27,007 bases of DNA from Gammaproteobacteria bacterium (GCA_028293725.1 JAQGOE010000247.1:1-27007), one strand, 5' to 3'; counted from the first letter of the stretch, positions 8,217-17,752 are shown. Notes: generated by a model from the sequence alone, not told the origin. Translations and numbers: made by a program.

Positions 8217-9137
8217 ATGGATGTGCGGGGCCTCGATCTCAACCTCCTGATCCCTCTGCGCGTGTTACTCACCGAGCGCCACGTCACGCGCGCGGCCGAC
8301 AAACTTGGCATCACACAACCGGCTATGAGCGCGTCTTTGGCGCGCCTACGAGCTGTCTTTGGCGATCAGCTCCTCGTGCGCGGCCCGAGAGGCCTGACGC
8401 CAACGCTGCGGGCCCAACAGCTCATGGATCAGCTGGATCAGGTCATCGCCGTGATCGAGCAACTGGTTGCGCTTCCGGCCGAGTTTGTTCCCGACACGAG
8501 TCGACGTACCTTCACCCTCATCGGAACAGATTTCATCGAAACGCTCTTGTTGCCATCCTTGATGGCGGATCTCGCCGTTGAGGCCCCGAGCGTTCAAGTT
8601 GTTTTCCGCCCACCTGATCCCAGGAATCTCGAGGCATTGATGAGCGAAGGAGAGGTAGACCTTGCTGTTGGCTATCTCCCGTACGCCCCGAAAGGTCTGA
8701 TCACAAGTGTGGCCTTTCACGATCGCTTCGTATGTATCGCGCGACGCAATCATCCGCAGCTGTCGACCGACCAGTTTCCGCTCGACCAGTTCGTGGATCT
8801 CCAACACGTCCAGGTCCTGCCACGCGACCTGCCGATGTATGGGATGCCCATCGACGCGGCACTCGGCGCTCTGGGATTCGTCAGACGCGTTGCTCTTTGG
8901 CACCCGAGTTTTCAAGCCCTTCCCGGCATCGTAGCCAAAACCGACCTGGTGGCGACCCTACCGAGGCGGTTGGCTATGCATGCAGCCCAGACCCTGCCGA
9001 TCGTAGTCTATGATCCGCCTGTTCCACTGCCCACGGTGGATTTTTCATTGTACTGGCACGCGCGAAGCCACGAAGATTCAGGGCACAAATGGCTCAGGAC
9101 CAAGGTCGCCGACCTGCTGAGATCGGCAGGCGGTTGA
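8217..9137 (+). CDS. LysR-family transcriptional regulator
   Basis: This is a 306-residue DNA-binding regulator. The N-terminal winged helix-turn-helix is clear: LDLNLLIPLRVLLTERHVTR, then TQPAMSASLARLRAVFGDQLLVR and GLTPTLRAQQL. The C-terminal part is a LysR substrate-binding domain of the usual two-lobed length, likely sensing a small co-inducer. The start type (DLNLL) resembles the NodD/NahR/LinR branch. An ATG at 8199 would add six residues. I chose 8217 because family members usually begin a few residues before DLNLL and because the upstream codons overlap a palindrome. Neither start has a clear ribosome site. It is divergent from the first RND operon. Its 3' end overlaps the second pump gene by 44 bases in convergent orientation. 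Confidence 0.9.
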   Translation: MDVRGLDLNLLIPLRVLLTERHVTRAADKLGITQPAMSASLARLRAVFGDQLLVRGPRGLTPTLRAQQLMDQLDQVIAVIEQLVALPAEFVPDTSRRTFTLIGTDFIETLLLPSLMADLAVEAPSVQVVFRPPDPRNLEALMSEGEVDLAVGYLPYAPKGLITSVAFHDRFVCIARRNHPQLSTDQFPLDQFVDLQHVQVLPRDLPMYGMPIDAALGALGFVRRVALWHPSFQALPGIVAKTDLVATLPRRLAMHAAQTLPIVVYDPPVPLPTVDFSLYWHARSHEDSGHKWLRTKVADLLRSAGG

Positions 9138-12100
9138 CTGGAACCCGATACCATATCGCGTATAGCGCAGGCAGAAAGAACAGCGTCAGGACCGTTGCGA
9201 CCAGGAGCCCTCCCATCATTGCATACGCCATCGGCCCCCAGAACACTTCCCCCGCAATCGGAATCAGACCGAGGACCGCTGCCGCCGCCGTCAGCAGGAT
9301 GGGTCGAAGTCTGTGTACCACGGCCTCGACGATTGCGTGCCAACGGTCCAGCCCCTCGCTTTCATTCGCCTGAATCTGCGCAATCAACACGACGGAATTT
9401 CGAATGATCATGCCGGTGAGCGCAAATACTCCGAGCGTCGCGACGAACCCGAAGGGCTTGTGCGACAACAGTAGCGCCAACGTCACGCCGATGAGTCCGA
9501 GTGGTGCCGTCAGCATCACCATCGCGAGCTTCTGCACACTCTGCAACTGAATCATCAGAATGAGCAGCATCAAAATAAACATGACCGGAATCACTGCGAG
9601 CACCGAACGCTGGCCTTTGGCACTCTGCTCGACGGCTCCGCCATCCTCCAGTCGATAGCCTGGCGGCATCGAGGAGCGAATCCTGTCCACGGCGGCGGCC
9701 AGTTGTTGATTGACCGTCGCCGCTTGAATCCCTGGAACAATATCCGCCTGTACCGTAATGGTCGGCAGCCTGTCCCGGCGCCAGACCACCGGCTCCTCCA
9801 GCCCGTAGGAAAAGTTGGCAATCTGCACGAGCGGCGTGGAGTTGCCATTGGGCAGTCGGATCTGCAGATCGCGAACCGCCTCGAGGTCTCTGCGATCCTG
9901 ATCCACCGCACGCCCACGCACGTCGACCAGATAGATATCATCGCGCAATTGCGTAACAGTCCGCCCGGACAGGACGTCGTTCAATGAACTTGCTACCAGC
10001 TCCGAGGTCATTCCAACCAGCCGCGCCTTCTCCTGGTCAACGGACACAAGCACTGATCGACCCATGTCGTACCAGTTGAAGTTGATGGTGCGAGTGTGCG
10101 GATTCGCCCGCAACGCGGTGGAGACCTGGTCCGCCAATGTCCGAACCTGGCCGATGTCCGGGCCGCTCACCCGATACTGAACGGGCCAGTCTACAGGCGG
10201 CCCAAGCTGCAGCGGCTCAACTCGTGACAGCACGGCCGGAAACTGCTCGTCCAGCACTTTCTGTAGACGGTCGCGCACGGTGTCGCGCACCTCGTAGCTC
10301 TTGGTCACAACCACCGCCTGGGCAAAATTGGCGTTCTCGAGTTGCACGTCCAGCGGCAAATAGAAACGCACGGCACCCGCTCCGACGTAAAAGCTGTGAT
10401 GCGCGATACCCGGGTCCTCGAGCAGGATCTTCTCCAGGCGCGCGACCTCGCTTTGAGTGCCGGAGATGGATCCATTGTGCGGCAGTGTGAGGCTCACGAG
10501 CAGCTCCGCCCGGTCGGCAGCCGGAAAAAACTGCTGCTCCACCAACGTGAAGGCGGCGAGCGAGAGACAGAACAGTGCCGCCGTTCCGCCGACCACCCAC
10601 GGGCGATGACGAAGCGCCCACACCAGTTGCCTGCGAAACAGGGCTGTCATGCGGCTCTCCTGATGAGCCGCCTCGTGTGAGGGCCGTTCTTTGAGAATGA
10701 GATTGCCGAGGTAGGGAATGAAGATGACAGCAACAATCCACGACACCAGCAGGGCGATGGCGACCACGGCAAAGAGGGTGAAGCAGTATTCTCCAGCTCC
10801 ACTTTTAGCAAAGCCGACCGGCAGAAAACCGATGACCGTAACCAGCGTGCCGGTCAGCATCGGAAATGCCGTGGACGTATATGCGAAGGTTGCAGCCTTG
10901 AAGCGATCGAGGCCCTCTTCCAGCTTTCGAATCATCATCTCCACCGCGATCATCGCATCGTCCACGAGAAGGCCCAGGGCGATTACGAGCGCACCGAGTG
11001 AGATGCGTTGCAGGCTGATGCCTTCGATGTCCATGGCAACGAAGGTGATCGCAAGCACTAACGGGATGCACACCGCGACTACCACACCGGCCCGCAGCCC
11101 GAGGCTGACGAAGCTGACGAGTAACACTATTAGAACGGCCTCGGTGAGCGCGCGGGTGAAGTGACCCACCGACTCCTGTACCACTTCAGGTTGGTTGGCG
11201 ACCAGGTGCGGATCAATTCCCACGGGTAGGTCTCTTTCAATCCGACGCATCGTGGCGGCGATGCTGTTGCCGACTTGCAGGATGTTGCCGCCCTTCACCA
11301 TTCCCACGGCGAGACCGATTGCAGGCTGACCGTTGTAGCGGAAGAGTGCCGAGGGCGGGTCTTCGTAGCTGCGGGTCACTGTTGCAAGATCGCGCAGCGG
11401 CACGAGCCGGCCATTTACGTTGATGCTCAACTGCTCGATATTCGCGGTGGTAGTGAGCTGGCCGCTCACGCGCACAGCCACCCGATCGCTCGAGGTTTCG
11501 AGGATGCCGGACGCATTGACGGCATTCTGCGCCCGCAGCGACTCCGCAAGCTGATCGGGATTGATGCCGCGCCCCGCCAGCTCGCGGGTCGAGAAGTCGA
11601 CATAAACGACCTCGCTCTGGACGCCGACCAGGTCTACCTTGCCGACATTCGGAACGCGCAAAAGCTCCGACCGGGCCGACTCCACAGTGTCGCGCAGCTC
11701 GCGGTAAGTGAATCCATCGGTCGTGAAGGCATAGATGACGGCATAGACATCACCAAACTCATCGTTGAAGAACGGTCCCTGAGTACCCAATGGCAGACTC
11801 TGCCGCATGTCTGCAATTTTCTTGCGCACCTGGTACCACTGATCGGGTACTGCCGCAGGGGGAGTCTGATCCTTCAGCTGCACCATCAATGTGGCTTCGC
11901 CGGGCTTGGTATAGCTCGAGATGTAGTCGATCCACTGCAATGACTGCAGGGCTTTTTCCATGCGATCCGTGACTTCGCGCGCAGTGTCCTCCGCGGTGGC
12001 CCCGGGCCAGACGGCGCGCACAACCATCACCTTGATGGTAAAGGGCGGATCCTCGTCCCGTCCGAGCCGCTCGTAGGAGAGCAGCCCAGCCAGAGCAAGC

Positions 12101-12168
12101 AGGACGATGAGGAATCCGACGAATGACTTGTGCTCGAGCGCCCAGGCGGAGGCGTTGAACGAGCTCAT
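9094..12168 (-). CDS. second RND (AcrB-type) efflux pump, inner-membrane subunit
   Basis: This 1024-residue pump begins with a hydrophilic lead (MSSFNASAWALEHKSF) and TM1. GRDEDPPFTIKVMVV follows in place of the more common PIAQYP-like motif, and WPGATAEDTAREVTDRME gives the first porter subdomain. TM4 has GLLVDDAMIAVEMM with the Asp pair (403/404) used for proton relay, unlike the single-Asp pump at 4946-8092. The two pumps are therefore from different subfamilies and not recent duplicates. Its start overlaps the adaptor stop by four bases (ATGA, 12165-12168), so translation is coupled. It is the last gene of the five-gene operon beginning at 17592. Its final 44 bases overlap the end of the LysR gene on the other strand. 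The substrate is unknown. Confidence 0.93.
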   Translation of the reverse strand: MSSFNASAWALEHKSFVGFLIVLLALAGLLSYERLGRDEDPPFTIKVMVVRAVWPGATAEDTAREVTDRMEKALQSLQWIDYISSYTKPGEATLMVQLKDQTPPAAVPDQWYQVRKKIADMRQSLPLGTQGPFFNDEFGDVYAVIYAFTTDGFTYRELRDTVESARSELLRVPNVGKVDLVGVQSEVVYVDFSTRELAGRGINPDQLAESLRAQNAVNASGILETSSDRVAVRVSGQLTTTANIEQLSINVNGRLVPLRDLATVTRSYEDPPSALFRYNGQPAIGLAVGMVKGGNILQVGNSIAATMRRIERDLPVGIDPHLVANQPEVVQESVGHFTRALTEAVLIVLLVSFVSLGLRAGVVVAVCIPLVLAITFVAMDIEGISLQRISLGALVIALGLLVDDAMIAVEMMIRKLEEGLDRFKAATFAYTSTAFPMLTGTLVTVIGFLPVGFAKSGAGEYCFTLFAVVAIALLVSWIVAVIFIPYLGNLILKERPSHEAAHQESRMTALFRRQLVWALRHRPWVVGGTAALFCLSLAAFTLVEQQFFPAADRAELLVSLTLPHNGSISGTQSEVARLEKILLEDPGIAHHSFYVGAGAVRFYLPLDVQLENANFAQAVVVTKSYEVRDTVRDRLQKVLDEQFPAVLSRVEPLQLGPPVDWPVQYRVSGPDIGQVRTLADQVSTALRANPHTRTINFNWYDMGRSVLVSVDQEKARLVGMTSELVASSLNDVLSGRTVTQLRDDIYLVDVRGRAVDQDRRDLEAVRDLQIRLPNGNSTPLVQIANFSYGLEEPVVWRRDRLPTITVQADIVPGIQAATVNQQLAAAVDRIRSSMPPGYRLEDGGAVEQSAKGQRSVLAVIPVMFILMLLILMIQLQSVQKLAMVMLTAPLGLIGVTLALLLSHKPFGFVATLGVFALTGMIIRNSVVLIAQIQANESEGLDRWHAIVEAVVHRLRPILLTAAAAVLGLIPIAGEVFWGPMAYAMMGGLLVATVLTLFFLPALYAIWYRVPVNRLPISAGRRPWS

Positions 12169-13250
12169 TTTCCGGTGTCCGACAACAGCCGTACCCTCTG
12201 CCCGACCAACAGTTTGTGCACGCCGGCTGTGACGATGCGCTCCCCGCTTCGAAGTCCGCTCGAGACCTCGACACTATCGGTTTCATAACGAGCCACGACG
12301 ATCGGGCGCAGTTCGGTGGTTTGATCAGCCTTCACCACCCACACGGCGCTCTTGCGGTCCTTTTCGTACAAGGCAGTGGAGGGGATTCGGATGCCTCGAG
12401 CTATATGACCCGCGTCGAGCATGACGATCGCGTTCAGGCCCAGGCGCCAACCCGATGGCTGACCCGGCAGCGTGCACTTCACCCGGTAGGTGCGAGTGAT
12501 GGGATCGGCACTCGGGGAGACCTCACGCACGTATGCTACAAGCGGCTTGTCGCGCGCGGATAATAGGGCCGCGGTGACAGTTTTGGCGTTGCGCACTGCA
12601 TCGACTTGCGTATCCGCCACGTCAAATACCACGTCGAGCTCAGATGGCTCAGCGAAGGTCACCACCGCCTGCCCCTGGGCGAGCACTGCACCAACGTCCG
12701 CTAAGGCGCGCGTGATTACGCCGGTCCTGTCCGCATGCAACGCGGTGTAGCTCAGCTGACGACGCCGCAGATCAAGGTCGGACGTGGCCTGTTGTAACCG
12801 GGATTTCGCGGTCTTGGTCGCAGTCTGTTGCGCTATATAGGCCGTGCGCGTGGTGAGGCCCCGCTCGAGCAGATGGCCATAACTCGCCTCCTCCGAGGAG
12901 GCACGGGCCAGTTCGGCCTGTGCCGCACTCACCACGCTCTGCGCTGAGTCTACCGCCACCTTCTCATCGGTGGGATCGAGCTGGGCAAGGACGGTCCCCG
13001 CGATAACCGACGCGCCGACCTCTGCCGGTCGCGCAACCAACTTGCCGGCAACCTGGAACCCCAGATCAGACTCGTGGCGCGCGCGAACTTCACCCGTGTA
13101 GGTAATATTCTCGCCATATGCCCCGTTTCCGACGACTGCGGTTCGAACTGGGCGAATGTCGGCGGCTGTCTCCTGCTTGTCATGGCAGGCGGCGAGCAGC
13201 GCCAGGAGCGCAAACAATCCGCTGTTGCGGACAATCCATTTGATCTTCAT
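12165..13250 (-). CDS. RND periplasmic adaptor lipoprotein
   Basis: This 361-residue adaptor has a lipobox ending LLAAC (Cys 22), so it is a lipid-anchored periplasmic protein. RPVRTAVVGNG and YTGEVRARHESDLGFQVAGKL form the first beta and lipoyl parts. An alpha-hairpin runs at about 95-175 and ADRTGVITRALADVGAVLAQGQ completes the lipoyl domain. A beta-barrel region and a C-terminal domain (STALYEKDRKSAVWVV, GLRSGERIVTAGVHKLLVGQRV) follow. It is shorter than the adaptor of the first pump. It lies 24 bases after the substrate-binding/TolC gene and overlaps the pump start by 4 bases. The operon thus supplies adaptor, pump and outer-membrane channel. Confidence 0.92.
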   Translation of the reverse strand: MKIKWIVRNSGLFALLALLAACHDKQETAADIRPVRTAVVGNGAYGENITYTGEVRARHESDLGFQVAGKLVARPAEVGASVIAGTVLAQLDPTDEKVAVDSAQSVVSAAQAELARASSEEASYGHLLERGLTTRTAYIAQQTATKTAKSRLQQATSDLDLRRRQLSYTALHADRTGVITRALADVGAVLAQGQAVVTFAEPSELDVVFDVADTQVDAVRNAKTVTAALLSARDKPLVAYVREVSPSADPITRTYRVKCTLPGQPSGWRLGLNAIVMLDAGHIARGIRIPSTALYEKDRKSAVWVVKADQTTELRPIVVARYETDSVEVSSGLRSGERIVTAGVHKLLVGQRVRLLSDTGK

Positions 13251-13274
13251 CGTGGTCCTCGCCCTGCAAACCAG

Positions 13275-15653
13275 TCAGTGCGTCGGGATCGATATGCCGT
13301 GAGCACGAAACCACGCATCGACGGTGTCGTACCAAGGCTCGCGCGTCTGTGGATCGAGAAGGACATCGAAGCTGTTGGACACCCGCAGTGTGTCGGCGAA
13401 ATCGGTCAGGAAAGTGAACGTCGCCTGCGCTTGCGACAGCTCTGCATTGAGCGACGCGTCTTGAGCGCTGATCAGATCCGTAATCGACACCACTCCGCGT
13501 GCGTACGCGTCCGCCACTTTCGTGTAGTTCTCATGCGCTGCCGCAGCTGCCTCGTGTGCCAAGGCAATCGCCGGATACGAAGAAGGAAGGCGCGCAAGCA
13601 CTGACTGCGCCCGTGCATCCACTGCATCCACGGTCGCGTCCCGCTGAGCGTCGAGTTGTCGTAGCTGATGTCGGCTCTCTGACAGCTTCGCTTTGAGTGC
13701 ACCTCCGGAGAAGATAGGAAGCTTCGCCTGGATGCCGACGAACCACGCGGTATTGCCCGGAGTCGCCGCCGTGCGCTCAGATCCTGCGCCGCTGCGATCG
13801 AACTGATCGGAGGCGATGCCGACAACGGAGAGATCCGGAATGAAGAAGGCGCGACGCGCCGAGGTCACCTCACGCTGCTGTCCGGCGACGAGTGCATCGA
13901 CCCGTTTGACTTCCGGTGAAGACTCATGCGCTTGGCTCAATATGAAATCCCGAAACACCGTCCACTTCGCCGGAGTATCCAGATATCTTTGCGTGTGGGG
14001 GCTCGCGATCCATTTGAGGGGCTCATCAATCCCCGCCTCGACGATGACGAGAGATTGCGGTGAGTCGTCATGGATGAGCTGGCTCAACTGCACCGAGGCC
14101 TGCCGGTCATTGGCTTCGGCCGCGAGCACGTCCTGACGGGCGCTCGCCATTTGTGCCACCCACCGCAGATAGTCGGAACGCGTCGACAGGCCGACTGCCT
14201 CACGTGCGCGCGCGGTCTCGAGATTTTGACGCGTGTTCTCTACATTCTGCCGGCGCACCCCTGTCACTGACCTGGCGCGCAGCAGGCCGAAATAAGCAGT
14301 AGCAGTCTGTTGGAGCGTATCCAACAGTTCTTGACGCGCCTGCTCGGTGGCCGCAGTCGATAGCTGCCGCGCTACTGACCAGCCGGCCCAGGCGCTGTCA
14401 CTGTAAATGGGCATCTGTGCCGTTGCCCCAGCCTCGGTGGTGCGTTGAGCAAGCAACAGCGGATTGGCGTGACCTGCATCGATCTGCGTGTGGGATACAT
14501 CCGCCGCGAGGCTCGGCAACAATGCACTACGTGCGATTCGGGTCTGGTCTGCAGCAACATCCGCTCCAAGCTGCGCGGCATGGAGAGTGGGATTTTTGCC
14601 GATCGCAGCATTTAACGCCTGCAACAAGCTGATAGGCCGCTGGCCTTGGCCTTCTTCGGAGGCCAACTGAACCGCGTCAGCGAGGTCGTCCCAGTGCGGG
14701 GAGAAGCCAATGAGGCGTGCGGTGTGCATGTTGACAACGAGACGCTCTTCGCTCGGAAGAGAAACCTCGATGCTGGAGGCGTCATCACCCTCGACGATTC
14801 GTTGAATGTCGAGCGCGACACGACGTGCCAAACGCTGAGTCCGTTCGGTATCGGAGGAAGTCGCCAGCAGGATTCCCTGCGCCACCTCGCTCCGACCGAC
14901 CAACGAGAAGCTCGGCAGCTTCCGTTGCGCAAGTTGATCCGCGAGCGCGTGCAGATCATCGCTGGACAGCCGCGTCAACGGGGTGACGTACACCGCATCG
15001 GTACCGGGCGGCAGATTGGCGAGGGCATCGGTGAGATCGTGGGTCGAATGCAGCACAATGGCTGCGCCGGTGACGGCCTGCAGCTCCGTAGCCTTGTTCT
15101 GCATCTCCTGCACCACTTCAAGCGCCAACGGGTCTGCCAGCACCGCCAGGTGCGAGAAGCCGCTGATGCGATGAAACGTGCTCACCTGGTCATCGACCCT
15201 GTTGAAGGTTGTGACGTAGGTGAAATTGTGACGCCCGCTCGTGCCGCCCTTCAGCGGAAAAGTCTGAAGCACGGGGTCCAGGACAGAGGCGGCAATGGTG
15301 GGCTTCGCTAGCCGGGCTCGGTGCGCGACCAGGTGACTGGCCGCGAAGCCCAATGTGACGACGACGTCGACCTGGGGATCGGCTTCGAGCCGATCCAGTG
15401 CTGCGTTCAGCGCCGGTGCACTCCAATTACCGTTCAGCCGTGATCGAGGCGCGACAGTGAGCGTAAGACCGTCGCCATAAACTGCGGCGGCTGCATGCTC
15501 TAGAGCATCGGCGTCAATACCTTCTCGTGCCGAAGGGCCATCGATGAGGACGCCAACACGTACCTCGCGCGCCGAAAGGGGGGGTGTAACCGAGAGCAGG
15601 AGCGCGAATCCCAATGTCCAGGCGATAGACCCCCATGGGGATGCTCGAAACAT
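13275..15653 (-). CDS. fusion: ABC-type periplasmic substrate-binding domain + TolC outer-membrane channel
   Basis: This is a 792-residue exported protein. Residues 1-28 are a signal peptide (hydrophobic core, cut near PLSA-REV). Residues 30-335 match the ABC_sub_bind family (PF04392-like): VRVGVLIDGP at the start, VVVTLGFAAS near 98, KPTIAASVLDP near 117, TDAVYVTPLTRL near 218 and VVNMHTARLIGFSP near 306. Residues 340-765 form a TolC-type channel with paired helical repeats, including QTATAYFGLLRAR near 449, KLPIFSGGALKAKL near 644 and ISAQDASLNAEL near 728. No ABC permease or ATPase gene is present. The neighbours are an RND adaptor and pump, so the TolC half probably serves that pump, with the binding domain hanging in the periplasm. 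The frame is open to 15860, but that part overlaps the DoxX gene. ATG 15653 begins the signal peptide 8 bases after the DoxX stop, with no strong ribosome site, so translational coupling is likely. Confidence 0.88.
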   Translation of the reverse strand: MFRASPWGSIAWTLGFALLLSVTPPLSAREVRVGVLIDGPSAREGIDADALEHAAAAVYGDGLTLTVAPRSRLNGNWSAPALNAALDRLEADPQVDVVVTLGFAASHLVAHRARLAKPTIAASVLDPVLQTFPLKGGTSGRHNFTYVTTFNRVDDQVSTFHRISGFSHLAVLADPLALEVVQEMQNKATELQAVTGAAIVLHSTHDLTDALANLPPGTDAVYVTPLTRLSSDDLHALADQLAQRKLPSFSLVGRSEVAQGILLATSSDTERTQRLARRVALDIQRIVEGDDASSIEVSLPSEERLVVNMHTARLIGFSPHWDDLADAVQLASEEGQGQRPISLLQALNAAIGKNPTLHAAQLGADVAADQTRIARSALLPSLAADVSHTQIDAGHANPLLLAQRTTEAGATAQMPIYSDSAWAGWSVARQLSTAATEQARQELLDTLQQTATAYFGLLRARSVTGVRRQNVENTRQNLETARAREAVGLSTRSDYLRWVAQMASARQDVLAAEANDRQASVQLSQLIHDDSPQSLVIVEAGIDEPLKWIASPHTQRYLDTPAKWTVFRDFILSQAHESSPEVKRVDALVAGQQREVTSARRAFFIPDLSVVGIASDQFDRSGAGSERTAATPGNTAWFVGIQAKLPIFSGGALKAKLSESRHQLRQLDAQRDATVDAVDARAQSVLARLPSSYPAIALAHEAAAAAHENYTKVADAYARGVVSITDLISAQDASLNAELSQAQATFTFLTDFADTLRVSNSFDVLLDPQTREPWYDTVDAWFRAHGISIPTH

Positions 15654-15661
15654 GCAGGCCA

Positions 15662-16543
15662 CTACAGGAACAGAAGGCGCGCCGCCCGCAGCCGCGGCCA
15701 CCGGCTTTGAAAATCGCTTTGCCGTATGGCGTTGTCGACTGACAGCGGTCCGCCGCCGAGCACCGCGAATACCGCGATCATAACGGCCCAAACCACGCCG
15801 AATTCGTAGCCGCCGTCCGGCAACGCCCATACATAGCCGATCTGAAAGTGCCCGCCCCACAGCATCGACATCAGCAGATAGACCGATCCCAGCAATGCAA
15901 CGGGGCGCGTGAACAGCCCCAATGTGAGGCCGATGGCGGTAATGAGCTCGATCACTCCGGCGAGTACGACCTGCATGGCAGGCATATGCAGACCGAGGCT
16001 CGCAAAATAGAGGGTGTAGATGTTGAATTGGTACGGGCCGCCGAGGATGTGACTCCCGAAGTGAGGGACGAACATCAAGCCGACATAGATCCTGATGAAT
16101 GTCAGTGCCGCCACATTGCGCGCGGCTTCCCGCGAAACTGCCGGTGCCTCGACAGCGGCGGCACGCAGGACAAAATGGACCAACACAAGAAAGCCAAGCA
16201 CCCAGCCCAGCAATTCGAAGCCCGGCACGCCCGGCCCCGTCGCGACCTGCAGGTCAAGGTCCTGAGCGCTCAAGCCGGCGATGCTGGCTGGAGGGTTCAG
16301 ACGCAGAATGCTGAACAAGCGCGAAACTACCGCTGTCGCCAGCGCCAACGCCGCAATGGCCGTGAAGGAGCCGTGCAACTGCCACAGAGCGCATACCAAC
16401 AGTAGCGCCATCCAAATCGTGGTCGAAATGGCAAACCACTCGGTCACAGGTTGGCCAAGGACAACCATTGCTCCCCGTCCGATCATGATGACTGCGACGG
16501 CCAACGTCACACGGCTCAGCCAGCGCGGGACAGCGGTATTCAT
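15662..16543 (-). CDS. DoxX-like integral membrane protein with extra N-terminal helices
   Basis: This 293-residue membrane protein has an N-terminal part (1-130) with about three or four hydrophobic segments that I do not recognise. The C-terminal part (about 143-265) is DoxX-like: ARNVAALTFIRIYVGLMFVP opens it, FASLGLHMPAMQVVLAGVIEL and GLTLGLFTRPVALLG follow, then WGGHFQIG. DoxX proteins are small four-helix membrane proteins with roles in redox balance or as subunits of oxidoreductases, though most are uncharacterised. It starts 2 bases after the deacetylase stop and ends 8 bases before the binding-domain/TolC fusion, so it is firmly inside the export operon. It may modify the membrane environment or a substrate before export, but this is inference. 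Confidence 0.75.
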   Translation of the reverse strand: MNTAVPRWLSRVTLAVAVIMIGRGAMVVLGQPVTEWFAISTTIWMALLLVCALWQLHGSFTAIAALALATAVVSRLFSILRLNPPASIAGLSAQDLDLQVATGPGVPGFELLGWVLGFLVLVHFVLRAAAVEAPAVSREAARNVAALTFIRIYVGLMFVPHFGSHILGGPYQFNIYTLYFASLGLHMPAMQVVLAGVIELITAIGLTLGLFTRPVALLGSVYLLMSMLWGGHFQIGYVWALPDGGYEFGVVWAVMIAVFAVLGGGPLSVDNAIRQSDFQSRWPRLRAARLLFL

Positions 16544-16545
16544 CC

Positions 16546-17592
16546 TCAGGCAGTGGGACCGGGCAAGCCGGTCACGTTGGGGGATTGCCGAACGATGACA
16601 GGTGTCCTCGCGCGATGAGACAGCACCCAGCGCGCAATCTCATCCTTCCGTGCAAACCAGACATCCTGCTTACTCTTGGCGTAAGTGAGGAACCGGTCGA
16701 GCACACGGACCCTGCCTGCGTGACCGGAGATGCGATCGTGCAGGCTTAACACCATCATGCGCCGCCGACGGGAACCCTCTTCGTAGAGCTGATCGAACTC
16801 GTCCCGTAGTGACTGCTCGTAGGCCGCGGGATTCCAGCCATTGAAGGGAAACGAGACAATGTCGTTCATGTGAAAGGTGTAAGGGACTGTCACGAAATCC
16901 CGTCCCCGCACCGGGACGATGAACGGCTCGTCGTGGCTCGGCTCGTCAATCGTGTAGAGAAAGCCGAGCTCTTGCAGCGTCTCCAGAATGTGCACCGAGC
17001 TGCGCATCCAGTAAGCGTTCCAGCCGATTGGCTTCTGGCCGGTGACCCGCTCGATGGTCTCCACGCCATCAGCAATAAAGCGTTTCTCCTCATCGCGTGG
17101 GAGTTGGTACGAGTTGTCCCACGCACGCCCATGGGCGGCGGCCTCGTGCCCGCGGCGCACGATCTCTTTCGCGAGATCGGGCGCGGTCTTCACCGCATTG
17201 CCGATCATGAATGAGCTGAGCTTGATCCCATGCTTGTCCATGAGGTCCAACACTCGAGGGATGCCCTCGTAGTAGCCATACGCAAAGAACGCGTTGGTCG
17301 GCAGATCCGGCACGCCCTTTTCGATGGGATCCGGAATCGCGCCACTGGCGCCCGAGATCGGCTGCCCGCCACCTTCGAACATGAGGGAGATACTCACCGC
17401 CAGCCGCGCGCCGTTCGGCCAAAAGCCGATCCCCGCGCGGGAAGATGGATCAGCGGCGGTCGACGTTGCTTCTCCCGCGACACCAGGTAAGCCGGCGACG
17501 CTGGAAGTCACTGCAAATGCGGCGGACGCACTGGCTATCCCCAGGACCTCCCGCCGATTGAGTTGGGAACCGTTGCTTGCAAGCGCGACCAT
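16546..17592 (-). CDS. polysaccharide deacetylase-like protein (PuuE/NodB-homology branch), probable Tat signal
   Basis: This 348-residue protein has an N-terminus with NRREVLG (12-18) followed by an Ala/Ser/Val-rich hydrophobic stretch, resembling a twin-arginine signal. The mature protein would then be periplasmic. The NodB-type barrel follows: SISLMFEGGGQP (68-78) occupies the first metal-site strand, SSFMIGNAV comes near 126, and RRGHEAAAHG (147-155) carries His149 and His154. SLHDRISGHAGRV (283-295) and DVWFARKDEIARW (310-322) close the fold. The layout resembles the PuuE/allantoinase-like and peptidoglycan-deacetylase branch more than chitin deacetylases. The canonical TFDDGP motif is absent, so the reaction (N-deacetylation or C-N hydrolysis of a small amide) is uncertain. 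It is first in the operon with DoxX and the RND export genes. It might act on the exported compound or on the cell wall. Confidence 0.8.
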   Translation of the reverse strand: MVALASNGSQLNRREVLGIASASAAFAVTSSVAGLPGVAGEATSTAADPSSRAGIGFWPNGARLAVSISLMFEGGGQPISGASGAIPDPIEKGVPDLPTNAFFAYGYYEGIPRVLDLMDKHGIKLSSFMIGNAVKTAPDLAKEIVRRGHEAAAHGRAWDNSYQLPRDEEKRFIADGVETIERVTGQKPIGWNAYWMRSSVHILETLQELGFLYTIDEPSHDEPFIVPVRGRDFVTVPYTFHMNDIVSFPFNGWNPAAYEQSLRDEFDQLYEEGSRRRRMMVLSLHDRISGHAGRVRVLDRFLTYAKSKQDVWFARKDEIARWVLSHRARTPVIVRQSPNVTGLPGPTA

Positions 17593-17752
17593 TACTTCGA
17601 TTCTTCCCGCTTTGGCTGACCACCGAGGAGTGCGTTGGAAAAACGCAGCGCGGTGACCTTCCCCGCGCTCAGCTCAAAGCGTGTCGATCAGGCCGAGGTC
17701 GCGTAACCGCCGGTCATGATGATCGAATGGATGGGCGAAGTATTTCCCCCGG

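Noticed and set aside
8093..8314. N-terminal extension of the first RND pump frame (74 extra residues)
   Set aside because: The extension is basic and low in similarity to any RND pump, overlaps the divergent LysR gene and its promoter, and a strong ribosome site precedes ATG 8092.
15654..15860. N-terminal extension of the binding-domain/TolC fusion (69 extra residues)
   Set aside because: It overlaps the C-terminal DoxX coding region, is Arg-rich and lies before an obvious signal peptide beginning at 15653.
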